Shown: positions 16,992 to 26,754, numbered from the stretch's first letter. The stretch: DNA of 32,106 bases from Holosporales bacterium (GCA_003542655.1 DPKF01000096.1:1-32106); one strand, 5' to 3'. Made by a program: numbers and translations. Notes: generated by a model from the letters alone, not told the origin.

Positions 16992-19900
16992 ATGTTAATA
17001 CGCTTTTTATATAAAAAAAACATATCTATTCTTTTAATCACGGCAATGTACGTACAACCAATTTGTGCAACAACGCAAACGATATATAATTTAAATACGA
17101 GCGCCAAAGTTGTTGTTAAAGATGGGGGGTCTTTGCTTGTTGATAATACGTCTGTCCTCAATAATGCTATTGCACCCATCACAGTAAAGTCAGGCGGCTT
17201 ATTAGAGTTTAATAACCCCCAATCTACTTTGTTTGGTAATGTTAAGGTTGAATCGGGTGGTATATTTAAAACAAATGCACAAACCCTTAGTGCTTTACCC
17301 AGTTTAAATACAACATCGTCACCGCACTTGCAACTTGATAAAGATTCTGTTTTTTATACAACCCAAGTTTTATTAGATAGCACTAATGACGTTGGCAGTA
17401 TACCTTGTTCTATCTGGAATATTGGATCACCTTCTGGTCAAACAATTCATAACTTGTTAAGCAATGTTGCTGCGGTTAATGTTTTAGCAAATGCATTGCT
17501 CACAATTGATCAAGATAGTACAGTCGCCTTGGATCAATCACTTTTCCTTCAATCACTTAGCAAACTCTCAAACCCTTCATCACAACTTGCGATAAACGGA
17601 ACACTTAACGTTGGTAGAACTGCCAGTTTGACGCTAGGAGAAAATGCAACAATCCAGATAAATCCGGCTGCAATTTTTGAAAGTAATTTTGAATCCGTTG
17701 CTGACTTTCCCTGGTTTTCTAAAATGCATTTTGCTTTTAATGCCCTTTTTTCAACAACTGGCGACTTTAACGATACAGCAGAAGACTTAGGCGCAATTAA
17801 AGCAACAATATGGCGCATTAAATGTACCACTGATAATTCTACGCGGTGGCCAGATGATCCAGGACAAACGGCGTCATCAGTATCTTTAGATGGTTGTCAA
17901 ATATCAACAGTTATAGTTGATAAAGGGGCTTTTCTTTTTTCAACAGTTAATAATCCCTTAAGTTTATTATCAGAAGAAACATTAAATGTTGATGGTACCT
18001 TCAAAGTAATGCCCTTTTCTACATGGACGTTGAATCGTTTCACAGCAGTCAATGCAAAAAATGGCACTGTTATCATCTTACCAAACGGTGTTTTAAAAAC
18101 AAATCGTTCTATATTAGGGCCCATTCAACCGTCTTGGTTTTCACCAAAATCAATCCTGACCACAACATCTGTTCTTGTTGACAGTACAGATAATTTAAGT
18201 AAAATTCGCGACGGAATTACTTGGAATATTGTGCTTCAAAGGGGCATGCAAACATTAAGAAACTGGCAAGTTTCTTCTACACCAAATATAACAATAGTTG
18301 CCAAAAACAAAGCAAACATTCAACTGAGCAAGGAACAAATTAATCAACTGACATACCAAAATATTATTATTAATGAAGGGGCAGTTTTAGATCTGACACA
18401 AGAGAATGCGACAAACATTTCTGGAAATCCAAAGGTTCTAGTCAATCCACGTGGAACTCTACAAATTAATGAAAACAGCTTTGATAAACTAGGTCCTTTT
18501 CTATCATGGATGGAATTTGAATCAATTTTAAGGACGACCGTTCCTTTAAATGATGACACCGTAACGTTAGATAAAATTCCAGATCCAATCACTTGGCGTG
18601 TAGGATCACGGGTTTCTTATACCGGTTCAAATGTTGGACAAACAGCCACCAATCTTGGGTACCAAACTGCAGCAAGGTTATCGCCTTCATTTTGGAAATT
18701 AATTGTGGATCAAGGTGCTTTTTTATATGCAGATCCAAGTAATCACTTAAATTTTGGTCCAATACAAACTGTCACAGTAGATGGCGTGATTGAAATTTTA
18801 AGAAATGCTCTGTTAACTATTGAGGATGGTGCCTCAGTCACAGTAAATTCAACCGGAAAGCTTACATGCCATACAGCGTCAATACTTAAGACGACATGCC
18901 AAACATTTTTACCAAAATTAAACCCAACATCTTGGTTGCAAGCGGGTGCCGTTTTGCAAACCGATGCTGTTTTATCAGATGATGCAAATGGTGTCGGGCT
19001 AATCCCTAATAATGTTATCTGGAATGTAAATTCAAGCAACGTTTACAATCCGCTTGATGAAGAAAAAAAATATCAAACAGCTTCATTTGCTTGCCAACCC
19101 AATGTCAGTTCAACAACAGGTATTGTTCGACAAATAAATATATTACCAAATGCTTTTTTATATGCTGATAGTACGCATCCATTACGTTTACAACCGCATC
19201 AGATCATGACCATTCATCCGCTTGGTACTTTAAAAATGATGAGTGGCGCTTACATGGCGTTTGAACAAAATACACAAATTGTTAACCATGGCAGTATAGT
19301 CATTGGAAATGGTGCTACCCTAGAAATAGAAGATAAAAATGCATCACGCATTCTCGATAGCGGCATTAGTTTGCTTCCTGGCGCCATGCTGAAAACACTA
19401 AAATTATATCAAGATGATGTATCAAGTTTTAGTAGTTTTCCCAAAGGAATAAAGTGGGTTATTGGTTGTCAAAACCGAGCAGAAGATACACCCTTTTTTC
19501 AAACAGCTAGTGAGGGTGAAAAACACATTCAAGTGTCTTCTGGTGCAAATTTGTATGTTGATTTTGCTTCTCAGCTTATTATTCAAAAAGGTCAAGACTT
19601 CACAATTGATGATGGAGGAACTGTCACCGTTTTACCTAGAGGGATTTTGAGCTTTTTATTTGGTAGCAATGTGTCAATGGTGGGGACAGGTCAAATTCAC
19701 ATGCTTGGTAATAGTATTTTAAGAACGTCTAGCTCAACAATCAATTTGCAATATTGGTTAACAGATCAGAATGTTAAAAGTGATGTAGCGTTGTCGGATG
19801 AACCGTTGCATTTGAGAGGAGGAGGGAGTACGTTAAATTTTAATGATCTAAAAAAATTTTCAAATCGTTTTTCGGGCGCGCGTGTGGACGACAGTTCAAA

Positions 19901-22900
19901 TCCAACTGCATCAAGTTTTATGACTTTATTTTCAAAAGGTCCCTATAATTTTAATGCGTCAAAGATAACTTTTAATGTAGGTACAAGTTCCGCCGAACCA
20001 CCCTATAGTGATGGAGGTATTTTTGCAAGTGATGAATATTTATTAGAACAAAATATTTTGAAAATTAAAGCAGCCGTTTGGTTAATAAGATCAAAAAATA
20101 GATCTTCAGATTCTATATTCGCTGCGCTTTCCTCCATTGCGCGCACTGCTGATGTTGTTGAACGAGGGTTTTGCTGCAAAGCAGATATAAGCGATGAAAA
20201 TTGGCAAACACTTATACCATATTTTCAAGCTTATTGGAATGATTTGGGTTTTCCTGACAACATCAGCTATCAAACTGCTTTATTTTATACAAAAGATGTT
20301 CAGTCAGGATTTTGTTTAGGAAATAATACAGACATTAAAACAATTATTGTTGATGAAGGTTCAACACTGGCCACACAAAAAAATACATTCATGTCCATTG
20401 AACCACTTAATAGCGCTTTACGTTTTGAACGGCACAACCTTGTTTTGACCTTAAATGCCAATCAACATCTTATCGTGAATGGTACGCTTGATTTTTACAA
20501 TTGTTCTGTGACTGATCCGCTTCAAAGTTTTGCAAAAAATGGCGCCACTGTATCAATTAATGGAACCGTTATTTTAAGAAATTGGATATGGAGTCAAGTA
20601 ATACTCAATTTATCAACCGATACGCGTGAAAGATTAACGCAAATGCAGGGAATTTTTGAAAAAGACAGTCGAACGAATTATTTTTCTATACTAGGACTCA
20701 ATAGTAATAAAAATTTTAATAACTATCCACTGGGGCTAGATTTTGAAGATTTTAAGCTAGGGTCAACATTAGAAACAAGATGTAATATTACATATGATGA
20801 TTCAGCGAAAAGCGATACTTATGATCCAACTACCAATGCGCTAGTTTCACATGGTTTGGATCCAGTGAATGTAAATGGCACACCTCAAAATGCCATTCAA
20901 GCAACATTTGCGATTCCATCCGGTGTTTTATGGAAAATTATGGGCAGTTATCAGGCCTTACCACCAATTAATCCGATTGAACGACATATACCAGGGCTTC
21001 ACCCCGAAAAGTCTGGCTTGCTAAATTCAGGTTTCGAATATTTAGGGTCGTCACTTTACTTTAAGCCTGATTATCAAGGTAATATGCAGTTAATAACAAA
21101 GGCTATTGTCGGTGGCAAGATTAATTTTGCTAATACCAACCAGTATTTTTCTTTAGAAAATGGATCAATTTTATCATTTTTTCCCCTGTCACAATTAGTA
21201 AACTATGTAACTAATTCTGAAAATAATGGCACAACGACGACTTACAGATTTACAGGCTTTAGCACTGCTTATCCAACAAATCTAGGACTCTATTTTTCAA
21301 ATGGTTCTAAGCTTATCATTGCGGAAAACGCAATTGTAACATACAGAAAAGTTGCATTGAAAGCCATACAAAACTTTTGGATTTATAATAAATGGGATTT
21401 AAATGGTCAACCTATTATGACGAGAGAAGCTGAGGATCCATCTCCTCAATATTTTGATAGTCCACATCACACCAAAACTATTATTGGTGGTAATGCTTCT
21501 CAATCTGTAAGTATTGCAGATGGTGCCATTCTTGAAACATATAAAACAAACTTTAACAATGACCCAGAATTTACTGAAGATCCATTCTCTACCGTTGACC
21601 AAGGTATGCAATCATCATGGTTAAAATCGGGGTACATTTTTTACCCCAGACTTTCATTTATGGATACGCCATCTACATTACAAACGACTAAAGGACTTGA
21701 AGCCTTGCCAAAAGGAGATCATTATTCAACCCCAGATAGTAATAATCTTGGGTATATTACCAACGCAACGCTTTGGATTGGGGCAAAACAAACCATTGAA
21801 ACCTTGCCAGAGTGTATTAATATCATTGTCAAAAACTTCGGTATTTTAATATTACCAAATTCAAACCCTAATTTTGTGTTCACTGATAGCAATAAAAAAT
21901 ACTATAATTTTAATGCGGCACCAGATGGTGCAGCAAAAAAAATTAAACAAACAATTAAAGTTGAATCTGGCGGGCAGCTTACAGTACCCGCAACGCTTGC
22001 AGGGTTTGGTTCAGGTATGGCATCAATAGATACCCTGTCAATTCTTGATCAATGTGTATCTATTCAAAGCGGTGGCACACTTGACATAAGCTTACCTAAG
22101 CATTTAGACCATATTTCAAGTTGGATGCAAAGTGGTTCTACCTTAATAAGTAGCTGTGTCCTTAATGAAACCTTGGTTGCAAGTATTGTTGATCAATCCT
22201 TGGCTTTATGGATTATTAATGCTGGGTCTACAGCCTTTATTGATAACAAAGGTCAAACAGTTGCATCTTTACATAATACGAATCTACCAATTCTTGTAAA
22301 AACGTCTTTGTTTGGCACCCCCAATAGCACAATTCATTTGCATAACGTTTCCCTTGATAAAGGATCGTTTTTACAAAACCCACCAACGTGTACGCTTAAT
22401 TTTAATGGCGGCGATACCTTATCGTTAGATGATACCGCCACGATCGTGAATATGGGTACAATTAATATGAATGCAGGGTCAACCCTTTCCATTGCTGAAA
22501 ATGCTATAAATTTCATATCAGGATTCGTAAAAGGCGATTTTACAAACGCCATTAAGTTAATGCCTGGGTGTATCATTCAAACCAATGTAGCCTTACTTGA
22601 TAGTATAGATGGTGTTGGCGCCTTAGGTGATCAGTGGATATGGAACATAGCATCAAAACAAACAGCCTCTAGCTTGCCAAAACAACTTGCAACAATAAAT
22701 GTTCTAAAAACAGGCAGTTTGTTAGCAACGCGTCATGATGTTTTTAAACTTTATGCAGGGCAAACATTAAATATAGCAGCTGGCGATGCTGGCATAAACG
22801 GTGATTTTAATATTGGTGGTTCGCTTACCACAAGCAGTACTCAGCAGATAGAAAGCGTCGTTTGTTCCATTCAAGCCGGCGCTATACTAAATCTTCCTGC

Positions 22901-25900
22901 ATATGCTGCTTTAACAATTGGCCAACTGGCATTAATGTCGATATCTGGCACGATACATATTGATGAAAATGCGATCATAGTCGGTGACAAAATAATTTTT
23001 GAGAAAGGAGCTGTTTTAAAAACAAATGCTCTTCAATATCATCTTGTTCCAAGTTATAGAAGTTTTGATGTAAATGGATCAATTTTTGAGCAGACAAACG
23101 CGCTATTTTCAGATTATTCACATCTTGATCCTGGATTTACCGAAATTAATATAGGTCTTGATTTAAACAACAAAACGATCGATTTTTCTGGTGGGAAGTT
23201 TACAAAAATTAATGTTATTGCAAATGGTGTTTTAAATTTTAACAACATTACATTAAACGACAATCAAAAAATTTATGTGAAGGACGGAACAGTTAATAGT
23301 GCCAATGGTTCAGACCGTGTTGTAACTGTGACAGATGCTACGCCGACCGAAGAAGCATCACCCGATTTAAATATTGCAAGGGGAGAAAAAGTTTACGTTA
23401 ATCCCTTAAATCCATTAACTGTAACAGGTGATCTTTTTGTTAATCCAAGAGGTTTGCTTGAGGTGTTAAATGGCGGTGTTTTAACACTGAATGCATCAGG
23501 AGATTTAACAAATAATGGCACAATATCAATTAATGATGGTGGAACACTGATAACCGACGCAACAGATTTTTCAACAATTTCAGCAAGCTGGCTAAAACCT
23601 GGTAGTATTTTACAGACTTCTGAAAATTTTACAGGTTCTATTCCAACAGGTATAAATTGGAAAATTTCTGGAACACAAACATCTGATTTTTCGGTCGCAA
23701 ATGGACAAACTGTTTCAGGAACAGGAACAATAACAGGAAGCATAACTGTTCATGATGGCGGATTGTTAGATATGCGATCACTAACTTATACACCAGCAAA
23801 CACAAATAAAGTTACCGTAAATGCTAATGGCATTGTTCAATTTGAAACGGTTCCAAACAGCTTAGCAAGCTATACCTTCAATACTAACGCGTTCATTCAA
23901 ACGACGCGTGATATTACTAGTTTTCCATCAATGAACCCACAGGCTATCTGGAATATTGCAGGTAATCAAACCACAAGACTTGCATCTGTTACAAACAAGC
24001 CAAACACAATCCATATTGTGTCAAACGGAAGCTATACGCCACAAAGTACAACAGATATTCCAACAGCTGTACAAAGTGGCGGAACACTTGTGGCAACTTT
24101 CTCAGATGATTTCAAGCTTGGAACGGATACAGTCTCTATCTTATCTCCTCTGATGAAAACAAATTCAACTTTACGCTTGCTAGGCAATGATACTTTCAAT
24201 AGACTTATTGAGTTCCCTAGTCTACAGGTTGCTAATATTACGCTTGATGGCATGGCATTAGAAATGGAAGGCGCTGCAACTTTAACATGTGCGATGATTA
24301 ATATCCTCAATGGAGGAACGTTAACTATTAATAACACACTTGTCACTTCAACAAAGAACTTACAAAATATTACATTGAGAACGGGGGCTGCGGCTACTCT
24401 TAATGACGACGTGAACGAACGTCGTCTTTCAAATGGGGCAACTCTTATAACGAAAGAACCTGTTTATGATAATTATTTTTGTGTTGGGTTAATACCAAGA
24501 ACTGTCAATTGGACAATCGATATCGGCAATTCAAATGAACAGTCTTTATATTCTTTGCCGCAGACAGCAGAACCGCAAATCATTACCGTTACAAGTGGGA
24601 AAATATTAGCGACAGCAAAAGCGCCTTTGTATTTAGGGGAAAATCAAGCGTTAAGTTTTTCTGACCAAAATTCTGGCCTTGTGATTGAAGCAAACAGCAC
24701 AGCTATGCTTCTTGGACCAATCTATCTGAATAATGGGATCAGCTCTATTCAATGTTCAAATTACGGTGTTATGAACTTATTTTCAACACCCACAAAAGTT
24801 TTTACAATCAATAATATATTGACAGGTAAAAACTATGGCCTGATTAATATTGGCAACAGTGACCCTTTGGAAAAACAAAATATGGATCCTGTTTTGCCAG
24901 GCCAGCCATCTAATATTAAGCAATCAACCGTTACGCTCACCAATATGAGAAATTATGGTGTCATCAGCATTACGCAAGGCGGTATATTAAAAGATGTGAC
25001 AGCTGCCAATAAGGGGGTCATTAATGTTGCACCTGGGGGGCAATTATACTATACAAGTCATATGGCACCGAATATGTTCAATGTTAAAAACATCAATGTG
25101 AATGGTGGAACAATTATCCTAGACAGTTTAACCAACGTATTGCCCGCTTGCGTTGTCATGCAGAAAAATTCAACATTAGCGACATTATCACAATCATTTG
25201 ATCCAGCAACTGTTGAAAATGGCATTAATTGGTATCATTTTGGGACAGATAGCTGGATACCGACAAAAAATCAAACGTTATATGGCGCAATCACTCTGCC
25301 TTCCTTTTCATTAAATGCGCATACCCTGACAATTAAACCGGTTGCAAATACAACTACATCAGTTGAAAAGAAAGGGGGGCTTTATTCATACAATACGATT
25401 TTAGATGCTGGTACCTTGACGCTTGAGCATTCAGCAGCATACATTAAAGGGGCTTTACTAGGTGCAACACTTAATCTAAATAATAAAAGTAGTTTATTTT
25501 TTGGATCAGAAAATAATGAGTGTACTTTTGCTGGAACAATTACAGTTGATGCAGAGGCAAGCATAGTGGGTATGAACGGCAATAAGGGAGAATATCCAAG
25601 CTCTGCATGCATGAATATAATAACCGGAACAATTTCAGCCAATTCTGACAGCACAGAAACACGAAAATTAACACTATCAAATGTTTATGTTCAGAATAAC
25701 AGAGAACAAGATTCGTGGGACGAAATCCATATAAAGGACACTGTATTTTTGCAGGCTTCAGGAGCGAGAGGCGGAAATGTTTCTCTTTTGACAGGAGAAG
25801 GTACGGTTTTCTTGGAAAGGGGTTCATGTTTAAGTATTGACTACTCTAATATAAGCTTTAATAAAAAAATCATTGTAAATGGTAATGCTATCATTAGGGC

Positions 25901-26087
25901 GCATCCAGGAAATTTAACAGGAATTAGGAATTCTAATTGGTACAGCGTAATATACAATACATCACGGGCATCCTTTTCTCTAGAACCAGACCCTTTTAAT
26001 ATTTGGCTGTACTTCAATAAAGGTATTACGATTAACAACGGTGCAACGCTTACAATAGAGTCTTATGATGATAGATGGTCCTCCTAG
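16992..26087 (+). CDS. giant (3031 residue) exported beta-solenoid repeat protein, no barrel
   Basis: The largest gene of the cluster. The signal peptide is residues 1-26, with cleavage after ICA. GGAG lies ten bases before the ATG. The protein is built of the same modules as genes 2-4; W-landmarks fall at residues 142, 274, 411, 535, 677, 822, 1030, 1314, 1595, 1740, 1884, 2223, 2320, 2507 and 2747. Most spacings are 124-145 residues and two are about twice that (281, 284), implying copies with a degenerate landmark. Between landmarks are (N)NGTI, GGTL and GS(I/T)L turns of a beta-helix. It stops abruptly at ESYDDRWSS inside solenoid-like sequence, with no barrel, linker or anchor. An eight-A tract at 17013-17020 lies in codons 8-10. 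A terminator follows 20 bases after the stop, with an IS66 scar beyond it, so loss of a C-terminal part cannot be excluded. Likely role is adhesion or a surface coat; this is inference. Confidence 0.85.
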   Translation: MLIRFLYKKNISILLITAMYVQPICATTQTIYNLNTSAKVVVKDGGSLLVDNTSVLNNAIAPITVKSGGLLEFNNPQSTLFGNVKVESGGIFKTNAQTLSALPSLNTTSSPHLQLDKDSVFYTTQVLLDSTNDVGSIPCSIWNIGSPSGQTIHNLLSNVAAVNVLANALLTIDQDSTVALDQSLFLQSLSKLSNPSSQLAINGTLNVGRTASLTLGENATIQINPAAIFESNFESVADFPWFSKMHFAFNALFSTTGDFNDTAEDLGAIKATIWRIKCTTDNSTRWPDDPGQTASSVSLDGCQISTVIVDKGAFLFSTVNNPLSLLSEETLNVDGTFKVMPFSTWTLNRFTAVNAKNGTVIILPNGVLKTNRSILGPIQPSWFSPKSILTTTSVLVDSTDNLSKIRDGITWNIVLQRGMQTLRNWQVSSTPNITIVAKNKANIQLSKEQINQLTYQNIIINEGAVLDLTQENATNISGNPKVLVNPRGTLQINENSFDKLGPFLSWMEFESILRTTVPLNDDTVTLDKIPDPITWRVGSRVSYTGSNVGQTATNLGYQTAARLSPSFWKLIVDQGAFLYADPSNHLNFGPIQTVTVDGVIEILRNALLTIEDGASVTVNSTGKLTCHTASILKTTCQTFLPKLNPTSWLQAGAVLQTDAVLSDDANGVGLIPNNVIWNVNSSNVYNPLDEEKKYQTASFACQPNVSSTTGIVRQINILPNAFLYADSTHPLRLQPHQIMTIHPLGTLKMMSGAYMAFEQNTQIVNHGSIVIGNGATLEIEDKNASRILDSGISLLPGAMLKTLKLYQDDVSSFSSFPKGIKWVIGCQNRAEDTPFFQTASEGEKHIQVSSGANLYVDFASQLIIQKGQDFTIDDGGTVTVLPRGILSFLFGSNVSMVGTGQIHMLGNSILRTSSSTINLQYWLTDQNVKSDVALSDEPLHLRGGGSTLNFNDLKKFSNRFSGARVDDSSNPTASSFMTLFSKGPYNFNASKITFNVGTSSAEPPYSDGGIFASDEYLLEQNILKIKAAVWLIRSKNRSSDSIFAALSSIARTADVVERGFCCKADISDENWQTLIPYFQAYWNDLGFPDNISYQTALFYTKDVQSGFCLGNNTDIKTIIVDEGSTLATQKNTFMSIEPLNSALRFERHNLVLTLNANQHLIVNGTLDFYNCSVTDPLQSFAKNGATVSINGTVILRNWIWSQVILNLSTDTRERLTQMQGIFEKDSRTNYFSILGLNSNKNFNNYPLGLDFEDFKLGSTLETRCNITYDDSAKSDTYDPTTNALVSHGLDPVNVNGTPQNAIQATFAIPSGVLWKIMGSYQALPPINPIERHIPGLHPEKSGLLNSGFEYLGSSLYFKPDYQGNMQLITKAIVGGKINFANTNQYFSLENGSILSFFPLSQLVNYVTNSENNGTTTTYRFTGFSTAYPTNLGLYFSNGSKLIIAENAIVTYRKVALKAIQNFWIYNKWDLNGQPIMTREAEDPSPQYFDSPHHTKTIIGGNASQSVSIADGAILETYKTNFNNDPEFTEDPFSTVDQGMQSSWLKSGYIFYPRLSFMDTPSTLQTTKGLEALPKGDHYSTPDSNNLGYITNATLWIGAKQTIETLPECINIIVKNFGILILPNSNPNFVFTDSNKKYYNFNAAPDGAAKKIKQTIKVESGGQLTVPATLAGFGSGMASIDTLSILDQCVSIQSGGTLDISLPKHLDHISSWMQSGSTLISSCVLNETLVASIVDQSLALWIINAGSTAFIDNKGQTVASLHNTNLPILVKTSLFGTPNSTIHLHNVSLDKGSFLQNPPTCTLNFNGGDTLSLDDTATIVNMGTINMNAGSTLSIAENAINFISGFVKGDFTNAIKLMPGCIIQTNVALLDSIDGVGALGDQWIWNIASKQTASSLPKQLATINVLKTGSLLATRHDVFKLYAGQTLNIAAGDAGINGDFNIGGSLTTSSTQQIESVVCSIQAGAILNLPAYAALTIGQLALMSISGTIHIDENAIIVGDKIIFEKGAVLKTNALQYHLVPSYRSFDVNGSIFEQTNALFSDYSHLDPGFTEINIGLDLNNKTIDFSGGKFTKINVIANGVLNFNNITLNDNQKIYVKDGTVNSANGSDRVVTVTDATPTEEASPDLNIARGEKVYVNPLNPLTVTGDLFVNPRGLLEVLNGGVLTLNASGDLTNNGTISINDGGTLITDATDFSTISASWLKPGSILQTSENFTGSIPTGINWKISGTQTSDFSVANGQTVSGTGTITGSITVHDGGLLDMRSLTYTPANTNKVTVNANGIVQFETVPNSLASYTFNTNAFIQTTRDITSFPSMNPQAIWNIAGNQTTRLASVTNKPNTIHIVSNGSYTPQSTTDIPTAVQSGGTLVATFSDDFKLGTDTVSILSPLMKTNSTLRLLGNDTFNRLIEFPSLQVANITLDGMALEMEGAATLTCAMINILNGGTLTINNTLVTSTKNLQNITLRTGAAATLNDDVNERRLSNGATLITKEPVYDNYFCVGLIPRTVNWTIDIGNSNEQSLYSLPQTAEPQIITVTSGKILATAKAPLYLGENQALSFSDQNSGLVIEANSTAMLLGPIYLNNGISSIQCSNYGVMNLFSTPTKVFTINNILTGKNYGLINIGNSDPLEKQNMDPVLPGQPSNIKQSTVTLTNMRNYGVISITQGGILKDVTAANKGVINVAPGGQLYYTSHMAPNMFNVKNINVNGGTIILDSLTNVLPACVVMQKNSTLATLSQSFDPATVENGINWYHFGTDSWIPTKNQTLYGAITLPSFSLNAHTLTIKPVANTTTSVEKKGGLYSYNTILDAGTLTLEHSAAYIKGALLGATLNLNNKSSLFFGSENNECTFAGTITVDAEASIVGMNGNKGEYPSSACMNIITGTISANSDSTETRKLTLSNVYVQNNREQDSWDEIHIKDTVFLQASGARGGNVSLLTGEGTVFLERGSCLSIDYSNISFNKKIIVNGNAIIRAHPGNLTGIRNSNWYSVIYNTSRASFSLEPDPFNIWLYFNKGITINNGATLTIESYDDRWSS

Positions 26088-26107
26088 CGGAAGCTGTCAA
26101 GTAAGTT

Positions 26108-26140
26108 GTCGCCTTTTTAAATTAGGCGGCTCTGTTTTTT
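26108..26140 (+). terminator. rho-independent terminator of the surface-protein operon
   Basis: GTCGCCT and AGGCGGC form a seven-pair stem (one G-U pair) around a nine-base AT loop, followed by TCTGTTTTTT. It sits 20 bases after the stop of the 3031-residue gene and is oriented to end transcription from the left. On the opposite strand no T-run follows the stem. Confidence 0.75.
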
Positions 26141-26413
26141 AGGCAGGTGTCGCCAGTTTTTAAAAGTCGGATTTTTTATAAAGTGATCCAAAGCCTTATC
26201 ATGACGTTCTTTAGCCTGTGTGATTGTATCTTTACAAACTTGTGTGATCTTTTGACCAGTCGTACCTTTTATCGGAGGGGATTTAGAACCTGTTTCACCT
26301 TTTGGCCTTTCTAAACATCCACTTGGTTGAGCAAAAAGTCCGCTAACCTCTGGATCTTTATTACCAAAATAGTTTTCTTGCGTAAAACTACGCACATCAA
26401 CGGCTGCTGCCCT
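26117..26413 (-). pseudogene. orphan minus-strand reading frame, probably the 3' remnant of a lost gene
   Basis: The frame is open from just inside a TAG at 26414-26416 down to TAA at 26117-26119. The only initiator is a GTG at 26393-26395 with no clear ribosome binding site, giving at most 92 residues. The sequence includes LFAQPSG, KSPPIKGTTGQKITQV and a charged helix-like stretch TQAKERHDKALDHFIKNP, and ends KKQSRLI. I recognise no family. Its upstream edge coincides with the point where IS66 homology begins on the other strand, so the simplest reading is that the 5' part was removed by a rearrangement at the insertion sequence. It may also be non-coding. Confidence 0.35.
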
Positions 26414-26600
26414 CTATGCCTTAATCGAAACAGCAAAATTGAATGACGTCAATCCAGAAGGCTATTTAAAATTCCTTTTAGAACATTTTATAGACCCTGA
26501 TGCCGATAAAAAAAATTTGGAAAAGCTGATGCCCTGGAATGCAAAAATACCAGATGATTACCCAAAACCAAGCCTTACACTTTTAAAAAATCCTACTTAA
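26397..26600 (+). pseudogene. IS66-family transposase, C-terminal fragment
   Basis: The frame STAAALYALIETAKLNDVNP...FLLEHF...LMPWN, ending in TAA at 26598-26600, matches the conserved C-terminus of IS66 TnpC transposases. In that family, AAA-(I/L)Y-(T/S/A)LIETAKLN is followed by a YL...LL segment and ends in a LLPWN motif. Everything upstream is missing, including the DDE catalytic core, and the frame has no start codon or ribosome binding site. It is a dead remnant. The upstream break at about 26396 abuts unrelated sequence. Confidence 0.8.
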
Positions 26601-26698
26601 CTAAAAAAATAAAATTATTTTTTATGGTCAGTTCAAAGTGTAGTTTCTAGGATCTGCGCGTCTTTCAAGAGATAAGGTGTACTTGTTTGGACGCTTAC
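26397..26698 (+). mobile_element. right-end remnant of an IS66-family insertion sequence
   Basis: This spans the truncated transposase, about 90 non-coding bases and the right end GGACGCTTAC at 26689-26698. The reverse complement begins GTAAGCGTCC, and GTAAGCG-like termini are characteristic of IS66 elements. The distance from transposase stop to the end is also normal for the family. No left end was found with confidence, so no target duplication can be paired; the eight bases after the end are CATGCATT. Confidence 0.65.
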
Positions 26699-26732
26699 CA
26701 TGCATTAAAGTACCGAATCAATAAGTTTTTTG

Positions 26733-26748
26733 AATCCAGAATTGGGGT
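26733..26748 (-). repeat. short dispersed repeat, copy A (ACCCCAATTCTGGATT)
   Basis: Read on the minus strand, this 16-base sequence matches 15 of 16 bases of a copy at 32077-32092. It lies seven bases beyond the stop codon of the EnvC-like gene and is followed in that direction by CAAAAAAC. It contains a near-palindromic core around AATT. It may be part of a small repeat family or of an operon-end signal. Confidence 0.4.
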
Positions 26749-26754
26749 GGAAAT

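Noticed and set aside
7524..17000. Genes 3, 4 and 5 as one split ancestral gene
   Set aside because: Each has its own signal peptide and Shine-Dalgarno motif, so they are separate exported proteins rather than fragments of one broken frame.
19462..25827. Numerous 60-116 codon frames on both strands within gene 5
   Set aside because: All overlap the continuous 3031-codon frame, which contains in-register repeats over its full length; none has a domain or start signal.
26101..26113. GTAAGTTGTCGCC as a possible left end of the IS66 element
   Set aside because: It matches only the first five bases of the right end, its flanking eight bases do not match those at the right end, and part of it is the stem of the terminator.
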